Assembly (NCBI RefSeq): GCF_002979865.1
Contig: NZ_PCPZ01000006.1
Coordinates: 124,001-188,000 of the forward strand
Length of the DNA: 64,000 bases
DNA from: Arthrobacter sp. MYb214
GTDB lineage: Bacteria; Actinomycetota; Actinomycetes; Actinomycetales; Micrococcaceae
Reading direction: 5' to 3'
The notes beneath the pieces are model-generated. The model had not been told where the DNA came from, did not search any database, and worked only from the letters and a program-made list of their open reading frames with translations. Below, piece by piece: positions 1 to 7,769 of this stretch. The number at the start of each line of letters is the position of its first letter. The stretch's first letter is position 1. Both the position numbers and the translations under genes were made by a program.

Positions 1-717
1 GCCTACCCCTACGCGGTGCCCGAACTGGACTTCGAGAACCCCTTCGAACTGCTGGTAGCCACCGTGCTCTCCGCGCAGACCACCGACGTGCGGGTCAATG
101 CCATCACTCCAGCGCTCTTCGCCCGTTTCCCGGACGCCCACGCAATGAGCCAAGCCGAACGGGGCGAGCTTGAGCAGCTGATCCGCCCCACCGGTTTCTT
201 CCGCGCCAAGACGGACTCCCTGCTCGGGCTATCCGCCGCCTTGGTTGAACGCTTTGACGGAGAAGTGCCAGCCAAGCTCGAAGAGCTGGTGAAGCTTCCC
301 GGGGTGGGACGCAAAACCGCCAACGTCGTGCTGGGAAATGCCTTCGGTGTTCCCGGAATCACCGTGGACACCCACTTCGGGCGCCTGGCCAACCGCTTTG
401 GGTGGACCGATGAAACCGATCCGGTCAAGGTCGAGCACGCGGTGGGGGAACTGTTCGAAAAACGCGACTGGACGATGCTCAGCCACCGCGTGGTCTTCCA
501 TGGCCGCCGCGTCTGCCACTCGCGCAAACCTGCCTGCGGGGCCTGCGCCATCGCCAAGCTTTGCCCCTCGTTCGGCATCGGCGAGGAAATACCTGCCAAG
601 GCCACAGCGTTGCTCAAGTATGAGCTCGCACCAGGACGGGAAGAATTGCTGGCGAAAATGATCGCCGGCGCAACCCGCCGCGAGCTGAGGGCTGAAGGAT
701 ACGGATTGGACGCATGA
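1..717 (+). CDS. nth: Endonuclease III (5' end cut by window edge)
   Basis: DNA glycosylase/AP lyase of base excision repair, acting on oxidised pyrimidines. The reading frame is open from the first base, so the true start lies upstream; a GTG at 16 is in frame but sits inside the conserved domain. The helix-hairpin-helix [14 protein letters not shown] (about residue 98 of the visible part) is followed by ITVDTHFGR with the catalytic Asp. The C-terminal iron-sulfur loop is intact with C-x6-C-x2-C-x5-C spacing ([17 protein letters not shown]). The stop overlaps the next start by 4 bases (ATGA), so it is co-transcribed with the Nudix gene. nth next to a Nudix gene is a common actinobacterial arrangement. 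Identification is secure. Confidence 0.95.
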   Translation, partial: AYPYAVPELDFENPFELLVATVLSAQTTDVRVNAITPALFARFPDAHAMSQAERGELEQLIRPTGFFRAKTDSLLGLSAALVERFDGEVPAKLEELVKLPGVGRKTANVVLGNAFGVPGITVDTHFGRLANRFGWTDETDPVKVEHAVGELFEKRDWTMLSHRVVFHGRRVCHSRKPACGACAIAKLCPSFGIGEEIPAKATALLKYELAPGREELLAKMIAGATRRELRAEGYGLDA

Positions 718-1391
718 GCGCGCGCTTGGAACTGGAAAAAGTAATTGCCCGCCACACGGCACAGGTCGGGGCAACGCAGAAACTGCCCAGCGAATGGGTG
801 ATGAGCGATATCGAGCTCGGTGCTGCACGCCGTGCCGCGGTACTGATCCTGTTCGGTGCTGCCGGCGAAGCGGCCCTGGAGCCGCACTCCCGGGCCGGCG
901 ATCTGGACGTGCTGTTCGTGGAGCGCGCCGCGACCCTGCGCAAGCACGCGGGCCAGATCGCTTTCCCCGGAGGCGGGATCGACCAGGAGGATTCGAGCGT
1001 TGCCGACGCCGCCTTGCGCGAGGCGTGGGAGGAAACTGGCGTGGACACCTCCGGGATCGAGGTCCTGGGCACCTTGGGGGAAACCGAATTGCCGGTTTCG
1101 AACTTCCTGGTCACCCCGGTGATTGGCTGGTGGCATACCGAATCCAGGGTTTATCCGGCTGACCCGGCCGAAAGCGCCGGCGTATTCCGCGCCCCGGTGG
1201 CGCACCTGCTGGAGCCGAGGAATCGCCTGACCGGCGTGGTGCAGCGCGGCAATCAGAAGTTCAAGTCCCCGGCCTTCGATTTTGAAGACCGGATCATCTG
1301 GGGCTTCACCGCGATCGTGCTGGACAGGCTGTTCAACGAGCTGGGTTGGACCCAGCCGTGGAACAACCGCCGTGAACTGCGCATGGCCTGA
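714..1391 (+). CDS. Nudix hydrolase, CoA pyrophosphatase type
   Basis: A 225-residue Nudix protein. The Nudix box is at about residues 87-109 (GGGIDQED, then REAWEETG). It is preceded by [13 protein letters not shown], the extra signature seen in the coenzyme A pyrophosphatase branch (NudL/NUDT7-like), which splits CoA into phosphopantetheine and 3',5'-ADP. Substrate assignment rests on that motif and is inference. The ATG overlaps the nth stop (ATGA), suggesting translational coupling. The gene ends 6 bp from the end of the convergent polymerase gene, with no room for a separate terminator. Alternative: a general house-cleaning Nudix enzyme. Confidence 0.88.
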   Translation: MSARLELEKVIARHTAQVGATQKLPSEWVMSDIELGAARRAAVLILFGAAGEAALEPHSRAGDLDVLFVERAATLRKHAGQIAFPGGGIDQEDSSVADAALREAWEETGVDTSGIEVLGTLGETELPVSNFLVTPVIGWWHTESRVYPADPAESAGVFRAPVAHLLEPRNRLTGVVQRGNQKFKSPAFDFEDRIIWGFTAIVLDRLFNELGWTQPWNNRRELRMA

Positions 1392-1397
1392 AGCCGG

Positions 1398-3047
1398 CTA
1401 CTTCGCATCCGCGTAGTTCCCGGAGATCGCAACACTGACCGGGAAGCGCGGCGAGGCCTGGCCGAACAGGGAACGCCCGGCGAGCATGGCCGCATGCCGG
1501 ATGAGCTCCTGCAGTTGCCCAGCCAATTCGGTGGGGCATTCAAAGACGATTTCGTCATGGACAAAGAACACCTGGCGGCAGGTCCGGCTCCACCCGGCCT
1601 GATGGATCAGGTGCCGTGCGTGGCCCATCCACACCAAAGCCCACTCCGCGGCGGTCGCCTGTACGACAAAGTTCCTGGTGAACCGGCCGCGGGCTCTCGC
1701 CGCGCCGTCAGCAGCCCGCTGCGATGCTTCATCGTTGGTAGCTTTCTGCGCCTGCAGCCACTGCTCATCGGCTGGCGGGCAGCCGCGGCCGAGGAAACTG
1801 CGCACGCCTTCACCTTGCTCGCCGGCAAGAGCTGCCTGTTCGACAAAACGCATGGCGGTGGGAAAACTGCGGGTCAGGGCCGCACCCACTGCACCTGAAG
1901 CACCGCCGCCACCGCCGTAGATGACCGAGAGCATGCCCAGCTTGGCATCATCTCGGGAAGCCACGAGCTGGGCATCGAGCAGCCACTGGTACAGGTCATC
2001 TTGCTGGCCTGCTTTTTGCAATTGCTGGTCATTGGAAATAGCTGCCAGGATTCGAGGTTCCAGTTGCCTCCCGTCGGCCACCACAAACGTCGAGCCGGGA
2101 CGGGTGCGCACGACCTGCCGGATGGAATGCGGCAATTGGAGCGCCCCGCCACCAGAAGCGGCCCAGCGTCCTGAAGTCACCGTTCCCAGCACATAATGCG
2201 GATGGAAGCGGCCGCCTTTCACCCATTGATCCAACCACGCATCACCATGGGTGCTGGCAAGGCGCGAGAGTTTCTTGTATTCAAGAGCCTCAGAAATCAA
2301 TGGATGCTTGATCTGCTCCAGTTCCCAGGCCCGCACCGAGCTCACCGCAAAACCGGCCTTATGCAGGGCGCGCAACAGCTCCTGCGGCGAATCCGGGTTG
2401 AGCCCGGGACTGCCTAATGCCTTGGCCAATTGCTGGGCCTTGGCCGCGAGTTTCGGCGGCCGTCCATAGTCGGATACGCGTTCGCCCAATTGCTCGCGCA
2501 GCAGGGCGCGGTGTCCGGCTTCATCCCACGACAAACCGGCCGCTTCCATCTCGCAGGCAATCAACGCACCTACCGATTCGGCGTGGATCAATAATTCCAG
2601 ACGCTGACGGGTGCTGGGATCCTGCGGCAACGCCTTGCGCTGGGCAACGTACATGGCTACGAGCTCGGAAAGGGATTCGCCGGAGGTCGGGGCGGCAAAG
2701 AGCGCATCCTGGTTGGCCCTTTCGTGAGCCTGAACTGGTCGTTCAAGATCGAAGTCTTCGAGCTTTTCCTCACTCAGCGGCGAGCGGTGCAAGATGCGTT
2801 GGGCCAAGGAGAGAATGCAAGCCTTGGCCAGATGAACACCGGCAGAAACAAGCGGCTGCATCCACGGGGTGGTGCGGAGCATGGCCCATCGGGGCGAATG
2901 CCGTGCTTCGATTTCGGCAACAAATCCGGCAAAATCATCCCGGGATACCGAGGCGACCGGCTGCAGCGAGTTGCCAGAGTACTGGTCGCGAAGATCGATC
3001 AGGGCATAGCCATCAGGATCGGCAGCAAGGAAAGCGATGGCACTCAT
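1398..3047 (-). CDS. Stand-alone family A DNA polymerase (PolA-like, no 5' nuclease domain)
   Basis: A 549-residue protein covering the polymerase part of DNA polymerase I. Motif A is VVADGRQLEPRI (about residue 320, metal-binding Asp kept). Motif B is divergent (AKLGMLSVIYGGGG, about 370). Motif C is FFVHDEIVF (about 497). No 5'-nuclease domain is present, and the N-terminal ~170 residues start ALIDLRDQYSG without the DxE of an active proofreading exonuclease. I chose the ATG at 3047 (MSAIAFLAADPDG); the frame remains open to 3125, but the added residues look non-coding. Actinobacteria often carry such a protein beside a full PolA, annotated as 3'-5' exonuclease/polymerase. A role in repair or translesion synthesis is inference. 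Confidence 0.85.
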   Translation of the reverse strand: MSAIAFLAADPDGYALIDLRDQYSGNSLQPVASVSRDDFAGFVAEIEARHSPRWAMLRTTPWMQPLVSAGVHLAKACILSLAQRILHRSPLSEEKLEDFDLERPVQAHERANQDALFAAPTSGESLSELVAMYVAQRKALPQDPSTRQRLELLIHAESVGALIACEMEAAGLSWDEAGHRALLREQLGERVSDYGRPPKLAAKAQQLAKALGSPGLNPDSPQELLRALHKAGFAVSSVRAWELEQIKHPLISEALEYKKLSRLASTHGDAWLDQWVKGGRFHPHYVLGTVTSGRWAASGGGALQLPHSIRQVVRTRPGSTFVVADGRQLEPRILAAISNDQQLQKAGQQDDLYQWLLDAQLVASRDDAKLGMLSVIYGGGGGASGAVGAALTRSFPTAMRFVEQAALAGEQGEGVRSFLGRGCPPADEQWLQAQKATNDEASQRAADGAARARGRFTRNFVVQATAAEWALVWMGHARHLIHQAGWSRTCRQVFFVHDEIVFECPTELAGQLQELIRHAAMLAGRSLFGQASPRFPVSVAISGNYADAK

Positions 3048-3194
3048 GGATCTATTGTGCCGTGCCAGCGGCCGATATCCCCAGTTGGTTGGCGAGCGGC
3101 ACGCAAATGATTGGGCAGATGCCACGCTCGATGCATGAAATGGCTATCAGAGTCCTCATCGGCTAAACCGCTGAAGAACACCCAACGATTCGTG

Positions 3195-4259
3195 ATGACT
3201 GAACTGGATTTCGCGCAGGCGCCTCCGAACAGCACCAGGAGGCCGGCAGCGGCTGACCGCACGGCGGAAGATGAACCGATCTGCACCATCGTGAGCAACG
3301 ATGCACGGATTATTGAGCGATGCGCAGTGATCGCGGTCGGCGCGGCGGTGAGAATCAACAAATGCACCGACCCGCAGCTGCTGCCCGCCGATGGTTCTGG
3401 GCCGGTGCTGTGGGGCAGCGACATGGCAGCACTAGCCGAAAACACGAGCCGGCCGGTGGATGTCCTGGTCGGTCTGGAAGATGGCGAGGCCATCGTGTGG
3501 AGCTTGGCCAGCAGAATTCCCAAGGCAAGGGTGGCAGTTTTGCCCTCGGCCAGCCAATGGCTCGGCGAGTACCTGGGTCTATGGGCCATGAGGGCAGGGC
3601 ATGGACACACACTGGCACTGCATTCCACAGCAGGCGGGCTGGGAACAACGACCCTGGCCCTGTTGCTGGCGCATGCCGGGACATTAAGTGGTCTTCGCAG
3701 CGCCATGATTGATCTGGATCCGCATTCCCAGGGCGCTTGGCCGCTGGTTTGCACCCAACCGCCAACGGGAATTGGATGGGAAGAATTGCGGCAATCCGGT
3801 GGCGCGCTTGCTGCTCATCAACTGGCTGAAACGCTGCCGAAGCTTCGCGATACCGCGATCTTGACCTGGTCCCAGGCAAGCAGAACGCATGAGCTGGAGG
3901 ACCAGCTGGTGATCCGCCTGCTGGCCGCCGCCCGGCAAGGATTCGATCTGGTCGTAGTGGATGCCGGGCGCGCACCGCATCCGCAACGGCTGGCACTGAA
4001 CCAATTCATAGACCGGAATATCGCCACTGCCAGTTCGTTGACCGTGCCAGCCTCTGGGGAAGTGGTGCTGTGCGGGGAACAGAAACTACGCAGCACCCCT
4101 GCGGGTTTTCCTCAGATTCTTGGTGCCTTCCCCGATTTTCCCCGGATCAGCAAAGCGATCGAGCGCGGCCAATTATACGACAGTTTCAAATCCCGGGCAT
4201 TGCGCCAGCACCTGTCCAACCTCTGCCTGATACCGCAAATGAAGGAGCAGCACCCATGA
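3195..4259 (+). CDS. CpaE/Ssd-like MinD-family protein of the Tad locus
   Basis: A 354-residue MinD/CpaE-like protein (septum-site-determining Ssd family; M. tuberculosis Rv3660c is the likely counterpart). An N-terminal receiver-like region (~1-125) precedes a deviant P-loop STAGGLGTTTLA (about residues 144-155). The usual signature lysine of GGxGK[ST]T is replaced by Thr, so ATP hydrolysis may be weak or lost. AMIDLDPHSQG and LVVVDAGRAPH follow, as in MinD-type ATPases. The ATG at 3195 fits the domain; GTG at 3192 is possible. The stop overlaps tadA (ATGA). In Tad systems CpaE-type proteins position the pilus machine. It is divergent from the polymerase gene across about 150 bp. Confidence 0.82.
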   Translation: MTELDFAQAPPNSTRRPAAADRTAEDEPICTIVSNDARIIERCAVIAVGAAVRINKCTDPQLLPADGSGPVLWGSDMAALAENTSRPVDVLVGLEDGEAIVWSLASRIPKARVAVLPSASQWLGEYLGLWAMRAGHGHTLALHSTAGGLGTTTLALLLAHAGTLSGLRSAMIDLDPHSQGAWPLVCTQPPTGIGWEELRQSGGALAAHQLAETLPKLRDTAILTWSQASRTHELEDQLVIRLLAAARQGFDLVVVDAGRAPHPQRLALNQFIDRNIATASSLTVPASGEVVLCGEQKLRSTPAGFPQILGAFPDFPRISKAIERGQLYDSFKSRALRQHLSNLCLIPQMKEQHP

Positions 4260-5497
4260 GCCCGGGCCGGCATAGCCACAACGCCAACCCATCAACGGGC
4301 GGGCCTGTGCTGGATGCCAAAATCCTTGAATCCGTGCGTGAACGCGCATTGCTCACCGGCGGGCAGCTTGATGCGATTGCCTTGGCAGGAGCTGTTCACG
4401 ACTCCGGCGCGGCTCTGGGTTCCCAAGGTGCCGCACAATCGCTGGAATCGCTGCAGAACGAAGTGGCAGGAATATCAATCCTCGAGCCTTTCGCACAGCG
4501 GCCCGAGGTGACCGATGTCCTGGTCGACGGGCAAGGGATGGTCTGGACGGATTCTCCGGCCGGCCTGCAGCCCACCGAATTCCGGTTTTCTTCCCCAGAG
4601 CAGGTTCGGACCCTGGCCGTCCATCTTGCAACCCTTGCGGGCCGACGGCTCGATTCAGCTAGCCCGTTCATGGACATGAGCTTGAAGAATTACCGCGTCC
4701 ACGCTGTACTGCCTCCAATTGCCACAGCCGGACCGCTGATCTCGATTCGCGTCAAGCGCAGTGCCCAGCTCGAACTGGGCACCGTCCTGGAAGGATCGAA
4801 CGGGTTCTGGCTACCGCTGCTTCAAGCCATCGTGGAACGCCAGATGAACTTCCTGATTACCGGAGGAACCGGCAGCGGCAAAACTACCCTCCTGCAAGCC
4901 ATGCTTGCCGAAGCCAATCCGCGGCACCGTCTGGTCATCGTGGAAGACTCGCAAGAACTGCATGTGCCGCACCCGCATGTTGTGTCCTTGCAAACCCGGT
5001 CGGCCAACGTCGAATCTGCCGGCCAGGTGCGGCTGAAGGACTTGGTTGTCCAAGCCCTGCGCATGCGCCCTGACCGACTGGTCGTTGGCGAATGCCGTGG
5101 GGAGGAAATACGCGATTTTCTTGCAGCCATGAACACGGGGCATCAGGGAGCCGCAGGCACCATGCACGCCAACAACCCGCAGTCAGTTCCGGCCCGCTTG
5201 GCGGCGCTGGGTGCGCTCGCCGGATGGAGCGTGCAGGCGACTTCGTTGCAGGCCTCCAGCGCCTTGGATCTTGTCATTCACATGAACAGGGGGAGCCAAG
5301 GGCAGCGCGGACCGGTGGCCCTTGGACGCTTGGACACCGGTAGCGATGGCCAGATGCACATGCGGCGCCTGATAGACCTGGACGCCGCCGAACCGCTGGC
5401 CGACTACGGGCAAAGCTTCCTGGCGAACAGATTTGGCCCATCGCTCACGCGCACCATTGCCAAGGCGCTAGGCGATGAGCACGCCAAGGAGCGTTGA
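4256..5497 (+). CDS. tadA: TadA/CpaF-type secretion ATPase
   Basis: A 413-residue type II/IV secretion ATPase that powers assembly of Flp-type pili or pseudopili on the inner face of the membrane. Walker A is GGTGSGKTT (about residue 203), the Asp box is LVIVEDSQELH, Walker B is VVGECRGEE (about 277) and the His box is AGTMHANNP (about 300). All catalytic boxes are intact. I start at the ATG at 4256, which overlaps the upstream stop; the frame extends to 4070 only through the end of the previous gene. It is the best conserved gene of this locus and corresponds to Rv3659c in M. tuberculosis. Confidence 0.92.
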   Translation: MSPGRHSHNANPSTGGPVLDAKILESVRERALLTGGQLDAIALAGAVHDSGAALGSQGAAQSLESLQNEVAGISILEPFAQRPEVTDVLVDGQGMVWTDSPAGLQPTEFRFSSPEQVRTLAVHLATLAGRRLDSASPFMDMSLKNYRVHAVLPPIATAGPLISIRVKRSAQLELGTVLEGSNGFWLPLLQAIVERQMNFLITGGTGSGKTTLLQAMLAEANPRHRLVIVEDSQELHVPHPHVVSLQTRSANVESAGQVRLKDLVVQALRMRPDRLVVGECRGEEIRDFLAAMNTGHQGAAGTMHANNPQSVPARLAALGALAGWSVQATSLQASSALDLVIHMNRGSQGQRGPVALGRLDTGSDGQMHMRRLIDLDAAEPLADYGQSFLANRFGPSLTRTIAKALGDEHAKER

Positions 5498-5500
5498 CCA

Positions 5501-6181
5501 ATGCTGATCCTCATCTTTGGCGCACTGGCCTTGTGGCTGTGGATCCCCGCGCACCCGGCAAGCAAAATCAAAGCGGGTTCCCTGCGCAGGCTCCGGGATC
5601 GCGGGGCGGAACGCCACACGGACGATGACCAGGTACTGAGCACCGATGCCCGCATCATTCGTGAACTCTCGGCGCTGCTCCGAAGCGGATTGGATTTCCA
5701 TCCCGCAGTTGATGCGTTGCTGGAGGCCGAGGACGACAGCGGGAACATCATCCGAGCGCTCAAAGACCTCCAAGCAACGCATCGGCTAAACAACAGCGCT
5801 CCCGGACCCGGTCTTCCGGCGGAGCAGGGACAAGGTCCAGCGGTGCGACGACTGCACTGGTGCCTGGAACTCTCCGAACGCAGCGGCGCAAGCCTTGCCG
5901 ATGTGCTGGAACGGCTAGCCGAAGACCTCGAATGCGCCCTAGTAGCCCAGCAAGCATTCGAGGCGGCTATGGCTGGCCCGAAAGCAACGACTAAGTTGCT
6001 GACATGGCTTCCACTAGTCGGGTTTGGATTCGGTCTGCTTGTGGGCATTGATGTTCTGGGCACGATAGGCCGATCATGGGCGGCGCAACTCAGCGTGCTC
6101 ATTGGAGCATTGCTGTGGATCGCCAACCGGATCTGGTGCCGGCGGCTCATGCAGGCAACCACTAGCCAGGCACTGTCATGA
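5501..6181 (+). CDS. tadB: TadB-like type II secretion F-domain membrane protein
   Basis: A 226-residue inner-membrane platform protein of the Tad type. A hydrophobic N-terminal segment is followed by a cytoplasmic region containing a short T2SSF-like domain (RELSALLRSGLDFHPAVDAL, then LERLAEDLECALVAQQAFEAAM) and two C-terminal membrane helices (about 165-215). It is shorter than classical TadB (around 300 residues), as is usual in this actinobacterial locus. AAGGAGCG upstream supports the ATG. It overlaps tadC by 4 bases (ATGA). Family assignment rests on position and the F-domain pattern. Confidence 0.8.
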   Translation: MLILIFGALALWLWIPAHPASKIKAGSLRRLRDRGAERHTDDDQVLSTDARIIRELSALLRSGLDFHPAVDALLEAEDDSGNIIRALKDLQATHRLNNSAPGPGLPAEQGQGPAVRRLHWCLELSERSGASLADVLERLAEDLECALVAQQAFEAAMAGPKATTKLLTWLPLVGFGFGLLVGIDVLGTIGRSWAAQLSVLIGALLWIANRIWCRRLMQATTSQALS

Positions 6182-6714
6182 TCGTTCTGATTCTGCTTCT
6201 AGGGGCGCTTTCCATCGCTTTGGCATTAGGACGGCCCAACTCGAAAAGTCGAGAAGGCAAGGCGCCGCAGTGCCTTGGGAAAAGACGGCAGGAAGATGAA
6301 AAACCTGTCGAGCTGATCCTGGATCTGAGCGCCAGCCTGTTGGACTCGGGGATGCCCATCACCGAGATCCTCGATCTGCTCGGTCACAGCATTGAACAGT
6401 GCGCGGTGCTGCGCAGCGTAGCGCGCTGCTTGGAAATGAACATGGCGTGGGACAAAGCCTGGGAAGCCGCTCCGCCCTGGCTCGACCCGCTGCGGAGAGC
6501 ACTGCACTTTGCCCACATGACCGGAGCGCCGGCAGCCAATCTGCTACGAAATACCGCGATTCTGCAACGCCGTGAACATGCACAGAAAGTCGCGCGCCTC
6601 GGAGCGCAATTCGGTACCAGGCTCGTACTGCCTCTAGGGGCCTGCGCACTGCCGGCTTTCATCGCCCTGGGCGTGGTTCCACTGATCATCGCGCTATTCC
6701 CCAGCTACCAGTAA
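6178..6714 (+). CDS. tadC: TadC-like type II secretion F-domain membrane protein
   Basis: A 178-residue partner of TadB. The N-terminus is a membrane helix (MIVLILLLGALSIALAL), followed by a charged linker, a compact F-domain-like segment (LDLSASLLDSGMPITEIL) and one or two C-terminal hydrophobic stretches (LVLPLGACALPAFIALGVVP). Half the length of textbook TadC, but normal for the short actinobacterial version. It is the last gene before a 126-bp spacer with strong folding potential that separates the machine genes from the pilin-like genes. Confidence 0.78.
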   Translation: MIVLILLLGALSIALALGRPNSKSREGKAPQCLGKRRQEDEKPVELILDLSASLLDSGMPITEILDLLGHSIEQCAVLRSVARCLEMNMAWDKAWEAAPPWLDPLRRALHFAHMTGAPAANLLRNTAILQRREHAQKVARLGAQFGTRLVLPLGACALPAFIALGVVPLIIALFPSYQ

Positions 6715-6817
6715 TCCCCGGCCGAAGGTTATGCCCAGCTCGTAGGAAACCCATGTTGCTGCCCGCGGCGCTCGCCGATGGTAGAAGCACAACATCCACG
6801 GTATCGACGCCGGGGAT
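6714..6817. other. Folded intercistronic element between tadC and the pilin-like gene
   Basis: Nested dyads are visible: outer arms ATCCCCGGC (6714-6722) and GCCGGGGAT (6809-6817), inner arms ATGTTG (6753-6758) and CAACAT (6790-6795) extended by TGC/GCA, and a GGCG..CGCC apex around 6767-6775. The outer right arm ends 23 bp before the pilin ATG. There is no U-tract, so a plain intrinsic terminator is unlikely. An RNA processing/stabilising element that lets the pilin cistrons be expressed at a different level from the machine genes is a hypothesis. Confidence 0.4.
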
Positions 6818-6840
6818 GACAGTCTAGAAAGGACAACACA

Positions 6841-7023
6841 ATGAACCGACGGTTCCGGGAAATCAGGGATCTGCTGCGAGAAGAGCAGGGATCCACCACC
6901 GCCGAATTTGCTATGGTCACGCTGGCTGCCGTGGCTTTTGCCGGCTTGCTGATCAGCATCCTGTCCAGCGGCGACGTACGTGGCATGCTGATGGGCCTGA
7001 TTACTAAAGCGCTGTCGCTGTAG
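6841..7023 (+). CDS. DUF4244 family Flp-pilin-like protein
   Basis: A 60-residue protein of the DUF4244 type (Rv3656c-like). A short basic N-terminus (RRFREIRDLLRE) precedes EQGSTTAEFAMVTLAAV, a prepilin-like junction in which Gly-Ser is followed by a Glu at +5 and then a single hydrophobic helix. This is the architecture of Flp-type pilins. AGAAAGGACAACACA upstream of the ATG supplies an SD sequence. It is followed 3 bp later by a TadE-like gene with a very similar junction. Role as the major pilin is inferred from size and position. Confidence 0.83.
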   Translation: MNRRFREIRDLLREEQGSTTAEFAMVTLAAVAFAGLLISILSSGDVRGMLMGLITKALSL

Positions 7024-7026
7024 GCC

Positions 7027-7362
7027 ATGAGCTTCAGCGACGAATCGGGTAGCAGCACCGCCGAATTTGCGGTGCTGCTACCCGCGGTTGCCATGATGCT
7101 GTCCTTGGGTTTGTGCTTGGGTGTCGTCGGGATCCAGCAGATCCAAGTTCAGCAGGCAGCCGGGGCCATGGCCAGGGAATTGGCCCGCGGCGAGGACGAT
7201 GCAACCGCTCGCGCCAGCGGCGTGAGGCTGGCAGGAAGCCAAGCCCGTTTCTCGCTCTCAACAGCCAACGGCTACTGGCAGGTTCACGTCAGCAAATCGG
7301 TGAGCCTTCCAATCGTTGGCAGCCTTCAAATCCATGGACAAGCCAGCGTGGCCGTCGAATGA
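7027..7362 (+). CDS. tadE: TadE-like pseudopilin
   Basis: A 111-residue TadE-family protein. DESGSSTAEFAVLLPAVAMM near the N-terminus combines a prepilin-like Gly-Ser junction and Glu with a hydrophobic helix; the remaining ~75 residues are a small extracytoplasmic domain (QQIQVQQAAGAMARELARGED and onward). TadE-like proteins are minor pseudopilins needed for Tad function in other bacteria. Its stop overlaps the following start (ATGA). Equivalent to Rv3655c by position. Confidence 0.83.
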   Translation: MSFSDESGSSTAEFAVLLPAVAMMLSLGLCLGVVGIQQIQVQQAAGAMARELARGEDDATARASGVRLAGSQARFSLSTANGYWQVHVSKSVSLPIVGSLQIHGQASVAVE

Positions 7363-7754
7363 AAAAGCGGCGGAGCCTTCGAAGCGAACAGGGTAGCGGA
7401 ACGGTCATGGCAACAGCGCTCGTGGTTGTTGCACTGCTAATTGCCGGTGCCGTCTTGGCATGGGTTGCAGCAACCCGAGCCGCGATGCAGGCTGCCAGCG
7501 CCGCCGATCTGTCGGCGCTGGCTGCTGCGGATACGGCCCGCGGGTTGCGCAGCGGGGACCCCTGCACAGTTGCGGCGTTGTTGGCCGAATCCAACGGTGC
7601 ACTGCTGGCAGCATGCATGGTGGAACCCGACGGCCAGTCGGTGCGCGTTACGACGAACGTTCCTGTCGGATTCCGTGCCATGGGCATAGAACTGTATCTG
7701 GCCGAAGCCCAGGCACGGGCGGGAGCACCGCCACTGGATGCACCGGGGCGGTGA
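7359..7754 (+). CDS. TadE-like protein of the helicase/secretion neighbourhood (Rv3654c-like)
   Basis: A 131-residue protein. The basic start KKRRSLRSEQGSGTVMATAL leads into one long membrane helix (VVVALLIAGAVLAWVAATRA), then AASAADLSALAAADTA, typical of the TadE/TadG-like family. The ATG at 7359 overlaps the upstream stop; longer readings of the frame run through tadE and are discarded. It ends 15 bp from the end of the convergent helicase gene. The Gly-Ser junction matches those of the two preceding proteins, suggesting one shared processing enzyme, but no prepilin peptidase gene is present here. Confidence 0.78.
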   Translation: MKKRRSLRSEQGSGTVMATALVVVALLIAGAVLAWVAATRAAMQAASAADLSALAAADTARGLRSGDPCTVAALLAESNGALLAACMVEPDGQSVRVTTNVPVGFRAMGIELYLAEAQARAGAPPLDAPGR

Positions 7755-7769
7755 GCATGGCGGAAGCGG

